Below are positions 19,779 through 28,531 of a stretch of 64,000 bases of DNA, in pieces. The notes below the pieces were generated by a model. That model did no database searches, had not been told where the DNA came from, and was given only the letters and a program-made list of their open reading frames with translations. Source of the stretch: Methylocystis bryophila (GTDB lineage: Bacteria > Pseudomonadota > Alphaproteobacteria > Rhizobiales > Beijerinckiaceae); the NCBI RefSeq assembly GCF_027925445.1, contig NZ_AP027149.1:3484501-3548500 (forward strand), written 5' to 3'. Numbering within the stretch: position 1 is the stretch's first letter; each line of letters opens with the position of its first letter. Both the position numbers and the translations under genes were made by a program.

Positions 19779-20070
19779 GGCGCAAGCTGGAAAAAGACGG
19801 CGGCGCCGCTGCGGCCGGCTCGCATAGGCTATGCGAACCTCGACGAAAAGATAGGCCTTGCCGGTGCAAAGGGCGGGTCTGTTTCTCGCCTCGGGAAGGA
19901 CCGTTCTCGGCGCTCGCATCCGGCAGGGCTCAAGGGGCCGGAGATGGAAAGTGTCACCTTGAGCATCCATTCGACGGAGCATTGCCCTTGCGGGTCGGGT
20001 GCGCTGCGGCACATTCATATGGCGGTAACCAAGCTAGCTTCTCCCCATCGACAAACCGAGGGAGAGGGTC

Positions 20071-20271
20071 GTGTCGGACAATTTCTTTGAGAAATGCGGC
20101 AGAGACTCCGTGCGCGAAAAGCTGCGCTTGTCGGCACTAATGGTGGTGGGGCTGGCGCTCGGCGCCTTCATTCTCGGCTTCATGACGACGACCACGCTGA
20201 CGCCGAAAGCGACGCTTGCAGGTCACATCGACGTTTTCTCGGGTCGTTTGGTGACGGGCTTACCACTGTGA
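20071..20271 (+). CDS. Possible small single-helix membrane protein
   Basis: 66 residues with a GTG start preceded by GGGAGAGG. A charged head (FFEKCGRDSVREKLRL) precedes one membrane helix (LMVVGLALGAFILGFMTTT) and a short outer tail. No family is recognised. The ribosome-binding site and a plausible anchor support it, but its length makes it uncertain. It converges with the frameshifted repeat-protein gene. Confidence 0.4.
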   Translation: MSDNFFEKCGRDSVREKLRLSALMVVGLALGAFILGFMTTTTLTPKATLAGHIDVFSGRLVTGLPL

Positions 20272-20295
20272 CAATTTAGGGCTGAGGCGCGACCG

Positions 20296-22670
20296 CTACT
20301 GACCGGCGATCTTTTGCGCGACCCATTTGTTTCCGCTGCAGTCCGGACAATAGAACACATCCCAGATCTCGCCGATCCGTCCGTCCCCATTGGTCGCGAG
20401 ATAGGCGAAGTGCTGCTGGTCGTGACCCGAGAAGTAATTGATGAACGGCGCCGTCGCAGCCGGTGGCGCGGTGCTGACGCCGCCGCCGTTGATCATCTGC
20501 GGTCGCCAGGAGGGGCCGCTGCAGCCCGGACAATAAAACGCGTCCCAGATTGCGTTGGTCACCGCGAATGTGTTCAGGGCCAGATAGGCGAAGTGCTGCT
20601 GATCGTGGCCCGCAAAAACGTCGACGAACGGAACCGTGGCCGAGGCCGGCGCCGAAGGCGCAACGCCGCCCTCATTGATCTTCTGGATGCGCCATGGGTT
20701 TCCGCTACACCCAGGACAATAGAAAGCGTCCCAAATCTCGCCGTTAGCCCCCAGATAAGCGAAGTGCTGCTGGTCATGCTCGCCGTAGGTGTCGACGAAC
20801 GGTCCGGCTGACGCGGGATCGCCCCCCGTCAGGCTGTTCGGGCCGTTGATCTGCTGCGTCTTCCATTGGCCGCCGCTGCAGCCCGGGCAATAGCGTCCCA
20901 GATCTCGCCGTTCCTGCCGTCCGCATTGGTCGCGAGATAGGCGAAATGCTGCTGATCATGCCCGGAGTAGACGTTGACGAAAGGCAAGGAGGCTGCGGGC
21001 GGCGCGTTGGGCCTTCCAGTGGCTTCCCTCCCAGTGACGCCGCCGTCGTTGATCTGTTGAAGGCGCCACGGGTTTCCACTGCAGCCGGGACAGTAGAACG
21101 CGTCCCAGATCTCGCCGTTGGCGGCAAGATAAACGAAATGCTGCTGGTCGTGCTCCGCGTAGGTGTCGATGAAAGGGCCCGCGACCGCGGGAGGGCCGTT
21201 CGTGACGCCGCCGGGGCCGTTGATCGTTTGGAGACGCCAGGGATTCCCGCTGCAGCGGGGACAATAGAAGGCGTCCCAGATCTCGCCGTTGCGTCCGTTC
21301 TCGTTCGTCGCGAGATAGGCGAAATGCTGCTGGTCATGCCCGAAGAAGACGTTGACGAAAGGCAAGGAAGCCGCAGGAGGCGCGTCAGGCGCGACTCCGC
21401 CGTCGTTGATGAGCTGCAAGCGCCAGCCAGGACCGCCGCATTGCGGGCAATAGAACGCATCCCAGATGTCGCCGTTGGCGGAGAGATAGACGAAGTGCTG
21501 CTGATCGTGCTCCGCATAGGTGTTGACGAAAGGGCCCGTGACCGCGGGCGGTCCGCCGAGGCTTTCCCAAAAGGCGATCTTGGGCGACTCGCCTCCGGTC
21601 GCCGTGCAGGGAGACGCCAGGAGGAGGTTGTTCGTCTCGCCTGTCGTGCCGGCGTTCGCTTCGCATGAGGGCGCGTTTCTCGTCCCGTCGTCTATGGCCG
21701 CGTTCACCAGAAGCGTCGTCCCCTCATTGAAGACGGCCTGGCTCAAGCAGCAATCGCCGAACACGTTGAACTCGACGGCTTTCCAAGATTTCGACAATTC
21801 GAGCACACTGTCATTCGCTAGGGCGAACATCTGTGCGCCCGACGACAGGATCACCTGGTCTTGGCCGCCGCCAGTCGAGCCCGTCAGCACCAGATCGCTA
21901 AGATTCTCGACGTTCTGCGGCGGAGCGATGGTGGACGCCGTGTTGAAGAAGCAATCGTTCTGCCCGTCGGATATCCAGGGCGCGCCCGGACAGGTCGGAC
22001 CGAAGTTGAGCATCCAATATTCGATGAACACGCAGGGAACGGTCCCCGACTCGATGCCAGGCTGGCCCGACGTCGTCGGCGTGCATTGGCTTTGCGAATA
22101 CAGAAATTGCACCCACCCCTGACATCCCGAGGCGTTTTTGCAAGGCGGCGGGTTGGAAAAGAACTGCGTGTTGAGCTGAAGCATCCAGGCGCCAGCCACG
22201 GCCGGAGACTTGCCCAGCACGTCGCCGCTCTCGCTTCCCACGCCGAGCACGACGGGGAATGACCCTTCCGCCTTGGCGATCAAGCCGGAGGTTTGCGCGG
22301 CGAAGTCAGCGCCGTTGCCCACCGCGTCCGGACGCGGCTTCAGCGCGGGACGATTGGCGGGACCATTGGGATGCGTCGAGGCGGGACCGCACGCGATCTC
22401 TTGCCAATCCGCGTCAGGGTACTTCGCGGCGAAACAGCCCTTTTTGGGCAGCTTGCGCTGCGCCAAAGCAGCGCGCCACGCTTTTTGTCTCTGCCTTAGC
22501 TCCTCCGCCGCTCGGTCTGGGCGCGCTGGTGTCTCGTGAACGGTTGGGGGAAGTCCCGAAGTCTGCGCAGAGGCAGGCGCGATCACAAGCGTGGCGGAGA
22601 AAATAAACGCAGCGCCTATAGCGCGGATCGCCGCGATCAAATCGACTCGAGCGAAATTGGGAGAACCCAT
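20296..22670 (-). pseudogene. Secreted seven-repeat CPxC protein gene, broken by a 4-base deletion
   Basis: The start at 22670 is preceded by GGAGGAGCTC, an excellent ribosome-binding site, and encodes a signal peptide (AAFIFSATLVIAPASA). An N-terminal region of about 350 residues is unrecognised and Cys-rich (CKNASGCQGWVQF). Then come repeats of about 50 residues, each containing HDQQHF(A/V)YL, (E/D)IWDAFYCPxC and a W-(R/K)-xQ-IN segment. The first frame stops at 20829 after IWDAIARAAAA. At 20891-20895 the DNA reads CAATAGCGTCCC where sister repeats read CA(A/G)TAGAACGCGTCCC. Restoring four bases gives a frame open to the stop at 20296 with three more full repeats, about 792 residues in all. 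A truncated 613-residue product may still be made. A sequencing error is also possible. Confidence 0.75.
20300..21535 (-). repeat. Seven tandem about 150-180 bp coding repeats
   Basis: Seven HDQQHF units alternate between a short form (AEHDQQHFVYLAANGEIWDA) and a long form with a polar insert (GHDQQHFAYLATN then xDGRxGEIWDA). Alternation suggests expansion as a two-unit block. Seven units with regularly placed Trp and Tyr would fit a seven-bladed beta-propeller; this fold is an inference. Each unit carries one CPxC pair. Confidence 0.7.
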
Positions 22671-22884
22671 GAGCTCCTCCTAAATTCTTTGTGTTTTTAC
22701 GGCATTAGCTAAGACGATTAACTCTCGGGCGCCGACAACGTTCCGAGCGCAGCAAAAAAGAACGGAGCTTATGCGAAGCGATTTGAGCGCGTGAGCAGAG
22801 CCAGTTGTTCGCGGGGGGCCAACGCGGCCCAGCAGCAAGCGCAAGCCCATTCATAGGGCTGAGAATTCCAAGTGTCAGATGCTG

Positions 22885-22928
22885 AGCCCCGACCGAAAAC
22901 CGCTCTGCACTTTTTCGCATCGCGCTCT
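22885..22928. repeat. Dispersed GAAAAACCG palindromic repeat
   Basis: GAGCCCCGACCGAAAACCGC followed by CACTTTTTCGCATCGCGCTC is a member of a family with cores at 24310, 27358, 31439, 41218, 44686 and 53722. It sits at the 3' end of the acetyltransferase gene and may help end transcription. Confidence 0.5.
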
Positions 22929-24150
22929 AGCTGCGTCGAAATCGGAATAAGCGCGATTTCCATTCGGCCAGCGCCCGCTTTACCCCGCGCCGGTATTCGG
23001 CAGGAATGCTCGTGCGCGCCCGGTCCTTGGCGACGCGAGCTTCCTCAAGGGCGGCGTTGACCCAGAGCAGGACGCGCCCCCACGGCCCACGCGCCAGCCG
23101 ATAGGTGATCAGAGGCCGATCGCCTGTCGCCCAGATTAGCTTGTGCGGCTCCGCACCGATGCGGAAATCGTAAACAAGTCCGCGCTCCCGGCACCATTTC
23201 AAGCATTCCACGAGGGCGAAGGAACCGAGCGAGTAGTGCGCGAATTCGGGGTCGTGCACTTCAAAGAAATCCTCGTATCGGAATGCGTCCAGCGCGCCGA
23301 ACCGGGTGGCGACGGGTCGACCGTCGAGTTTCAACGCGAACATCACAAAGCCTTCGCGCGTCAAAGGCGCAGCGCCAATTTCGCGCAGGAATACGGGGAA
23401 TTCCGCCGTACGCATGAAGTCGTTGTCGAGGCCGGTGCGGGCCATCCACGCGGTCTTATGGGCAAGAGACCACGCCAACAGCGACTCGAACTCCGCCTGA
23501 TCCTCAACGATGCCAAACGTGACGTCGCCGAGTTCGGCAAAACGCCGCGATCGGCGGCCGACCTCGGCCCTCCACTTGCGGCTGCGCGCGTTCCAGTAGG
23601 AGGTCCAATCCTGAAAGCGCTCCCATGACACATATGTCGACAGGTCTGTGCTGGCGGCGCCCGGGGTCGCGTCTGAGCCAATAACATCCTGCAAGGGCTC
23701 TCCCTCGCGACAATGCTGGACAAGAATCACGTCCGCTGGACAGTTTATGCGCAGGAAGCGCCAGGCTCCGCGAAGGCGTTCGATGGTTCCAGGAGAATCT
23801 TCGACTAGACCAGGGTCGTAATCGGTCCATTCCGGACCGAGCGGCGCGGCGACCGTCCAGAACAGTCGCTCGCGGCGGATCGCAAGCGGCCAAATCAGGA
23901 CTACCCGCCCATTGACCCGCGCGACCAGGATGAAAAGGCGTCGCCCTCGCGGTCGCCCCGTCGTCTCCCAGCCAGAGTGGAACCACCGGAACGACTGCGA
24001 GAAGCGCGGCTCGTGAAGCTGTGCTCGAAGTTTTTCCCACTCCGGCTCCAGCGCGAGAAACCCCGCTTCGTCGGTGACAATCTCGAATATCGACTCTCCC
24101 GCGGCGCTTGCGCCGCCGCTAGGCCCGCAAAGATCATGATGAAATTGCAT
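22927..24150 (-). CDS. CelD/BcsL-type GNAT acetyltransferase
   Basis: About 407 residues from the ATG at 24150; the frame extends to 24198. N-terminal FEIVTDEAGFLALEPEWEKL and FSQSFRWFHSGWE, then a C-terminal acetyltransferase-6 (BioF2-like) domain with FALKLDGRPVATRFGALDAF and FRIGAEPHKLIWATG, match the family often named CelD or BcsL and associated with exopolysaccharide or cellulose loci. It probably transfers an acyl group to a sugar or aminosugar. It lies 258 bases from a sugar transferase on the same strand, which suggests a small polysaccharide locus. The substrate is unknown. Confidence 0.8.
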   Translation of the reverse strand: MQFHHDLCGPSGGASAAGESIFEIVTDEAGFLALEPEWEKLRAQLHEPRFSQSFRWFHSGWETTGRPRGRRLFILVARVNGRVVLIWPLAIRRERLFWTVAAPLGPEWTDYDPGLVEDSPGTIERLRGAWRFLRINCPADVILVQHCREGEPLQDVIGSDATPGAASTDLSTYVSWERFQDWTSYWNARSRKWRAEVGRRSRRFAELGDVTFGIVEDQAEFESLLAWSLAHKTAWMARTGLDNDFMRTAEFPVFLREIGAAPLTREGFVMFALKLDGRPVATRFGALDAFRYEDFFEVHDPEFAHYSLGSFALVECLKWCRERGLVYDFRIGAEPHKLIWATGDRPLITYRLARGPWGRVLLWVNAALEEARVAKDRARTSIPAEYRRGVKRALAEWKSRLFRFRRS

Positions 24151-24309
24151 CGCCGCCCACTCCATCACTGATTGTCTCGCGACATGCGGAAAGACCACGG
24201 TTCAGGTGCAAGCCTCCCCGGTTTCATCGCCTTTGACAAGGCTGCACGATCCCGAAAAGCCTGCAGGAGTTGGGACGCTCCGTCTCCGCCGTTGCGACAC
24301 ACTCATTTG

Positions 24310-24347
24310 TGCGAAAAACCGGTTTCTCCCTTTTCGCATCGCGCTCT
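24310..24347. repeat. Dispersed GAAAAACCGG palindromic repeat
   Basis: GTGCGAAAAACCGGTTTCTC followed by CCTTTTCGCATCGCGCTC. A family member lying between the sugar transferase stop and the acetyltransferase start on the same strand. Confidence 0.55.
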
Positions 24348-24408
24348 CGCATGAAGGGATCTGCGGCAAGCAGAGGCCCCCGGCAAAACCGAGGGCGTCT
24401 GCTTCGCT

Positions 24409-25068
24409 TTAATACGCGCCCTCGCCGCAGAGCACCGCATAGGGGGTGCGCAGGAGGATCCAGAGATCGAGGACGATCGACTGATCTCGGACATATTGGC
24501 GGTCGAGCGCAACCTGACCGACGAAGTCGATATTCGCACGTCCTCCGATCTGCCAGAGGCAGGTGATGCCTGGCTTCACGCGCAGTCGAACGCGATCGCT
24601 CGGGGCATATTTCGCCACTTCCGACGGAAGCGCCGGACGCGGACCGACGAGGGACATGTCGCCGATGAGCACGTTCCAGAATTGCGGAAGCTCGTCGATC
24701 GAGTATCTGCGGATGAAACGGCCGGTCAGCGTGATGCGCGGGTCGTTTTGGTTCTTGTAGCGGATGTCGTGACGGGACGTGGTCGCGCCCTGCATCTTCG
24801 CATGCAGAGCATCGGCTCCGACGACCATCGAACGGAACTTCACCATGGAGAAGGGAGCGCCGTTCTTGCCGACCCGCGTTTGGCGGAAGAAGACCGGACC
24901 CTTCGACTCCAGCCTGATGGCGATCGCCGTCAGCAGGAACAGGGGTGCAAACAGCGTGAGCGCGCCAAGAGCGCCGACGATGTCGACAACCCGCTTCAAC
25001 ATCGGCGAACGGGCTACGCTGCCAAGCAGCGCGTTATTGCGGATCTCGAAGGTGGTGGTGAGCGACAT
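24409..25068 (-). CDS. Polyprenyl-phosphate sugar transferase (ExoY/WcaJ family)
   Basis: 219 residues from the ATG at 25068 (MSLTTTFEIRNNALLG); a longer frame to 25143 runs into AT-rich DNA. One N-terminal membrane helix (VVDIVGALGALTLFAPLFLL) is followed by the bacterial sugar transferase core: GPVFFRQTRVGKNGAPF, KFRSMV, RRYSIDELPQFWNVLIGDMS, LVGPRPALPSEV and GITCLWQIGGRANIDF. These enzymes load the first sugar phosphate on undecaprenyl phosphate to begin exopolysaccharide or O-antigen units. The short form with a single anchor matches ExoY. No glycosyltransferase cluster follows, so it may serve a distant locus. Confidence 0.9.
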   Translation of the reverse strand: MSLTTTFEIRNNALLGSVARSPMLKRVVDIVGALGALTLFAPLFLLTAIAIRLESKGPVFFRQTRVGKNGAPFSMVKFRSMVVGADALHAKMQGATTSRHDIRYKNQNDPRITLTGRFIRRYSIDELPQFWNVLIGDMSLVGPRPALPSEVAKYAPSDRVRLRVKPGITCLWQIGGRANIDFVGQVALDRQYVRDQSIVLDLWILLRTPYAVLCGEGAY

Positions 25069-25390
25069 CTCGTGCCTGCCTCTGAACTTTGGAACTCGCC
25101 GCGACCGGCGTTCATGGGCCAGGAGTTGCACGAGACGCGCCATAGGCGAGGCGATATATAACTAATTGATTTATTATGATAATAGCGAAGCGCGCGGGAG
25201 CTGCGCCTGATTTTGAAAGACCGCTTTCGCAGCTTTGCATTGCAAATCGAAAATCGCGAAGATGGTGAAAGGACTGGGTGCTCCGCCACCGCCGCCACAT
25301 ACGGCGGCTCCTGAACTCGGCGCCACATTGCAAGCGGCCTTGGCAACCACCACTTCCTTTGGCGTCACCAATCACCCAAGGTTCCTTGTC
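25069..25390. other. Divergent intergenic region, AT-rich in part
   Basis: The segment 25152-25190 (TAACTAATTGATTTATTATG and following) is markedly AT-rich against the surrounding DNA and is the likely promoter region of the sugar transferase. No defined operator was recognised. An in-frame extension of the HNH-like gene back to 25235 exists but is Pro/Ala-rich and improbable. Confidence 0.4.
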
Positions 25391-26002
25391 ATGAACATCG
25401 GTAGAGCCGCGGGCGTTTCGGCTCTGACCTTCAGCGTTGCCGGTAGGTGGGGGAGGCCGCCAGGCCGAAGTGGGACGACTCGCGTGAGTTCGGCCCTAAG
25501 CTGTATTGCGCTGCTCGCGCTCTCGACGATCGCTGTCGCTGAGGACTTGCCGCTCGATGTCGCGGTGGATCAAGCCACGATCCAGGACACCATTTGCTCT
25601 CGGGGCTGGGCCGAGACGGTTCGCCCGCCTCTCTCAGTTTCGAACACGATCAAGCGCGCCAAGCTTCGCGAGAGCGGCATTTCTGAGGACGACACCGCCA
25701 TGTTCGACTTAGACTACAAGATACCCCTCGAGCTTGGCGGCTCGCCCGACGATCCGCGCAATCGCGAACTGCGGAAGTGGCCCGAGGCGATGGAGAAGCA
25801 TGTGGCCGACGTATGCCTTTGGGGCGACGTCTGCGCTCGGCGGTTGACTCTGGACGAGGCTCGCCATCGCATATGGAAGGATTGGCGGGCCGAGGAGGAG
25901 AGTTGTGCGTCTGCAGCGCCCATCGGCGGCCGAGGCGCGCGCTTGCAACGTAGCTTTCCGCCGCGTGGCTCGAACGGCTTGCTATACGGCGTCAAGCCGT
26001 AA
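25391..26002 (+). CDS. Secreted HNH-nuclease-like protein with altered active-site motif
   Basis: About 203 residues from the ATG at 25391, with AAGG nine bases upstream. A hydrophobic segment (VSSALSCIALLALSTIAVA) acts as signal peptide. The mature part has TICSRGWAETVRPPLSVSN, AKLRESGISEDDTAM and FDLDYKIPLELGGSPDDPRN, the layout of a small family of predicted HNH-like proteins common in rhizobia. There the motif usually reads D-H-(L/I)-I-P-L-(E/S)-L-G-G; here the His is Tyr (DYKIPLELGG). A later HRIWKDW segment also fits. Loss of the His suggests a non-catalytic protein. No neighbours suggest a role. Confidence 0.6.
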   Translation: MNIGRAAGVSALTFSVAGRWGRPPGRSGTTRVSSALSCIALLALSTIAVAEDLPLDVAVDQATIQDTICSRGWAETVRPPLSVSNTIKRAKLRESGISEDDTAMFDLDYKIPLELGGSPDDPRNRELRKWPEAMEKHVADVCLWGDVCARRLTLDEARHRIWKDWRAEEESCASAAPIGGRGARLQRSFPPRGSNGLLYGVKP

Positions 26003-26049
26003 TTTTGACGCCAACCGCGTCGCGTCGCGCTCTAGACTAGCGATGAGTC

Positions 26050-27261
26050 TTAGGTCGAAGCGCGAGCGCGACACGCCGTTTCAGTCGGCTTCAAAAAAAA
26101 GCGGAGCATTTCGCGCGAAGCGTCGGGGCCGTGGCGGTCGGCGTAGGAGCCTTTCGGATCGCCGCCCGACCAGGCGTGGCCGAGTCCTTCGATCTCCCAA
26201 TGTTCGACGCAGGCGTGGCCTTTCGCATCGACCATCACGGTGCGCCGGAATTTTCGCCCGCCCTGTTCAGCATCCTCCTCGATGAGCTGCGTCCGGCCGG
26301 CAAGGCCGGAGCGCGCGTCGGAGAAGATCATGCCGCCGTTGGAAGGGTGAACCTTCGTATCCTCGGCGCCATGGAAAATGATCGCGCGCACGGCGCTGGT
26401 TGCGCCGGCGCGGGTTTTCGACGCGGCGTTCGGCGTGAGATTGACGGGTCCCCGCATCGCGGCGAAGGCTGAAACGACGTCGGCGGCGACGCCGAAGGCG
26501 AGGCCGGAGTGAACGCCCACCGCGGCGTAAAGCTCGGGATAGGTCTCGCCAAGCACCACCGCCATGGCGCCGCCGGCCGAGAGTCCCGCGACGAAGACCC
26601 GATTGGGGTCGGCGCCGAATTCCTCCACGACGCTTTGCGTGAGGCTCGCGATGATGCCCGGCTCCCCGACGCCGCGGCTCTGATGCGCGCGATGGAACCA
26701 GTTCCAGCACGTGGAGCTGTTGGCGCTCCGCGACTGCTCCGGATAGAGAACGATGAAGCCGGCTTCTTCCGCGAGCTGGTTCATGCGCGTGCCGACGGCA
26801 AAGTCGTCGGCGTTTTGCGTGCAGCCGTGCAGCATCACGACGAGCGGCGAGTTCTCCCGCAAGCTGCTTGGCGCGTAAAGCTTGTAGTCCCGCGACCCCG
26901 CCGCGCAGGAAAAAGAACGCGTGAGATAGGCTGCGCCGTTCGGCACCGGAGGCTGCGGGTGTCTCGCCAGCGGCAGTCCGCCAAGATCGACGCGCGGCGG
27001 CTTGAAGGTTCGCAGCAGGTCGAGAGCCTCGCCCAAGGGTTTGCGCGCGCGCGCGCCGCGCGCGGGATCGGCGCTTTCCTTAGGCCTGGCGGCGGGCGCG
27101 GCGCCCTCGAGCAAATGTGGCGGCGACGCGCTTGCCGCGGGCGCGGGTTCTGTGGGAGCGGAGCCGTTCAGCGCCTGCTGAAGGATCCGCGTGGCGCCGA
27201 CGAGATCGCGAGCGAGAGTCAGTTTGGTCGCCTCCCGCATCGCGGGAATGATCGATTTCAT
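26050..27261 (-). CDS. PHB depolymerase-family esterase (type 1 catalytic domain)
   Basis: 403 residues with GGGAAACAC before the ATG. After an Ala/Pro-rich N-terminal linker of about 130 residues comes an alpha/beta hydrolase domain: oxyanion region VVMLHGCTQNADDFAVG, nucleophile Ser in VFVAGLSAGGAMAVVLG, and a C-terminal His in GLGHAWSGGDPKGSYADR. This is the Esterase-PHB family that includes short-chain polyhydroxyalkanoate depolymerases and feruloyl esterases. No ordinary signal peptide is seen; the N-terminus MKSIIPAMREATKLTLARDL looks amphipathic, so it could be intracellular. Substrate uncertain. Confidence 0.87.
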   Translation of the reverse strand: MKSIIPAMREATKLTLARDLVGATRILQQALNGSAPTEPAPAASASPPHLLEGAAPAARPKESADPARGARARKPLGEALDLLRTFKPPRVDLGGLPLARHPQPPVPNGAAYLTRSFSCAAGSRDYKLYAPSSLRENSPLVVMLHGCTQNADDFAVGTRMNQLAEEAGFIVLYPEQSRSANSSTCWNWFHRAHQSRGVGEPGIIASLTQSVVEEFGADPNRVFVAGLSAGGAMAVVLGETYPELYAAVGVHSGLAFGVAADVVSAFAAMRGPVNLTPNAASKTRAGATSAVRAIIFHGAEDTKVHPSNGGMIFSDARSGLAGRTQLIEEDAEQGGRKFRRTVMVDAKGHACVEHWEIEGLGHAWSGGDPKGSYADRHGPDASREMLRFFLKPTETACRARAST

Positions 27262-27297
27262 TTGTGTTTCCCGATTGGAGCCTCGGCGCCGCGGCTA

Positions 27298-27404
27298 GAT
27301 CACGCGGCGTTCAGACGGTATCGCCTGATGGCGGCGTGATCGATTCTTGAAGTTTAGAGCGCGAATGGCGCGAAAAACCGGATTCACGTTTTCGCATCGC
27401 GCTA
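27298..27404. repeat. Dispersed double palindromic repeat
   Basis: First palindrome: GATCACGCGGCGTTCAGACGG paired with GGCGGCGTGATC (27298-27341). Second: GAGCGCGAATGGCGCGAAAA ending CACGTTTTCGCATCGCGCT. The two-part layout, with TTTAGAGCG as a joint, is the same as at 44549-44726 and, in the other order, 31439-31552. Confidence 0.55.
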
Positions 27405-27406
27405 GT

Positions 27407-27823
27407 TTAGGCGATTCGATCCGCAAGGGCCGCCTTCACGGCATTGCTGGCCTGGAACGCGCCCAAAACATGGATGGACGCGATCGTCTCGCGCGCCAGA
27501 TCCGGCATCACATCTTCGTCGATCATCGCAAGACCCAGGACATGAATGCGCAGCTTCTCGCCCGCGGCTCTCACGGCTTCCAGTTCCTCACGGCTGTAGC
27601 GCCGCAATCCCAGCTCCAATGTGTGCCGCGCGATCGATTGCTTGACCGCCTCCGAATGGCTGGCGAGCTGATTGCGTATGGCTGTTCGGATGAAGTCGGT
27701 GCGGTTGGAGTAGAAGCCCTCGCGCACCAGCAGATCGACATGGCCAAGGTCGACATAGCCGAGATTGACGGTGATCTTTTCTAAATCCCCGGCTCGTTCC
27801 GCAGGGCGAGCTTTCAACGCCAT
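27407..27823 (-). CDS. CopG-type ribbon-helix-helix transcriptional regulator
   Basis: About 138 residues from the ATG at 27823; the frame extends to 27931 through AT-rich sequence that looks like promoter DNA. KITVNLGYVDLGHVDLLVRE forms the N-terminal strand and first helix of an RHH fold, with GFYSNRTDFIRTAIRNQL as the second helix. The C-terminal part (RIHVLGLAMIDEDVMPDLA) resembles the DUF6290/NikR-like extension of larger CopG proteins. It is divergent from the SmbP gene, with about 200 bases between starts, so it may regulate that metal cluster or itself; this is inferred from position only. Confidence 0.8.
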   Translation of the reverse strand: MALKARPAERAGDLEKITVNLGYVDLGHVDLLVREGFYSNRTDFIRTAIRNQLASHSEAVKQSIARHTLELGLRRYSREELEAVRAAGEKLRIHVLGLAMIDEDVMPDLARETIASIHVLGAFQASNAVKAALADRIA

Positions 27824-28023
27824 CCTGTCACCATCCTTGTGGATGGTATATGGAGTTATTTTCGGTTTTTCAAGCCCGCCTTCGCCCATGACGGAAAGAC
27901 GCGCGGCCCACGGCTCCAGCTCAGGCTCCACAATTCTATCAATTTGGTAGATTTTCTTGGCCGGGGGCGTATCGTCGAAACGTCAGCGACGAAAGACACG
28001 TCGCCTCTAGAGGGAGGTTTTTC

Positions 28024-28362
28024 ATGAACCGAAGACGTTTCACTGCTTTCCTGACGATCGGTCTCGCGGCCGCTCTCTTCCCGCGCGCGGCTTTCGCCGA
28101 GGATCATCTGGCGGAAGCGATCACGCACACACAGCAAGCAATCGAGACCGGCAAGCAGGGCCAGGCTGACGCGCTCGTGACGCACGCCGAGGCCGCGCTG
28201 ACCCACGCCAACGCCGCGGAGAAGGAGAAGGCCAATCCGCACATCAAGCAAGGGATTACTCATCTCAACGCCGCCATCGCCGAAGGCAAGAAGAAAGACG
28301 CCGCAGCGGCGACGAAACACGCCGAGGAAGCGCTGACGCATCTCCAAGCCGCGCAGAAATAA
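28024..28362 (+). CDS. SmbP-like periplasmic small metal-binding protein
   Basis: 112 residues with GAGGGAGG before the start. A signal peptide (FTAFLTIGLAAALFPRAAFA) leaves a mature helical protein of about 88 residues with eight His and no Cys, in repeats of the type ITHTQQAIETGKQGQADALV and THAEAALTHANAAEKEKANP. This matches SmbP, first described in Nitrosomonas europaea as a four-helix periplasmic protein binding several divalent metals, copper among them. It is 169 bases upstream of the bufferin gene on the same strand, which supports a role in copper or other metal buffering. Confidence 0.85.
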   Translation: MNRRRFTAFLTIGLAAALFPRAAFAEDHLAEAITHTQQAIETGKQGQADALVTHAEAALTHANAAEKEKANPHIKQGITHLNAAIAEGKKKDAAAATKHAEEALTHLQAAQK

Positions 28363-28443
28363 GCGTTGACGCGAATGTCCCACCCTGACGTCCGAGGCGG
28401 GACGAAGTTTCATCGAGAACTGACATTTTATCGCAGCGGCGCT

Positions 28444-28469
28444 GTTACATTTAGCGCGTGGAGCGCGAA
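28444..28469 (+). promoter_or_regulatory. Candidate ECF sigma-factor promoter for the bufferin operon
   Basis: GTTACA (28444-28449) and CGAA (28466-28469) are separated by exactly 16 bases, 63 bases before the bufA1 start. I recall GTAACC-N16-CGAA as the motif of the Caulobacter SigF ECF regulon, which controls bufferin genes under metal stress. The -35 half differs at two positions. Candidate only. Confidence 0.4.
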
Positions 28470-28531
28470 CAGTGATTTCGAGACGCTTGCGCTCGAACCG
28501 GCGCGCCGTCTTCACTCCAAAGGATCAGCCC

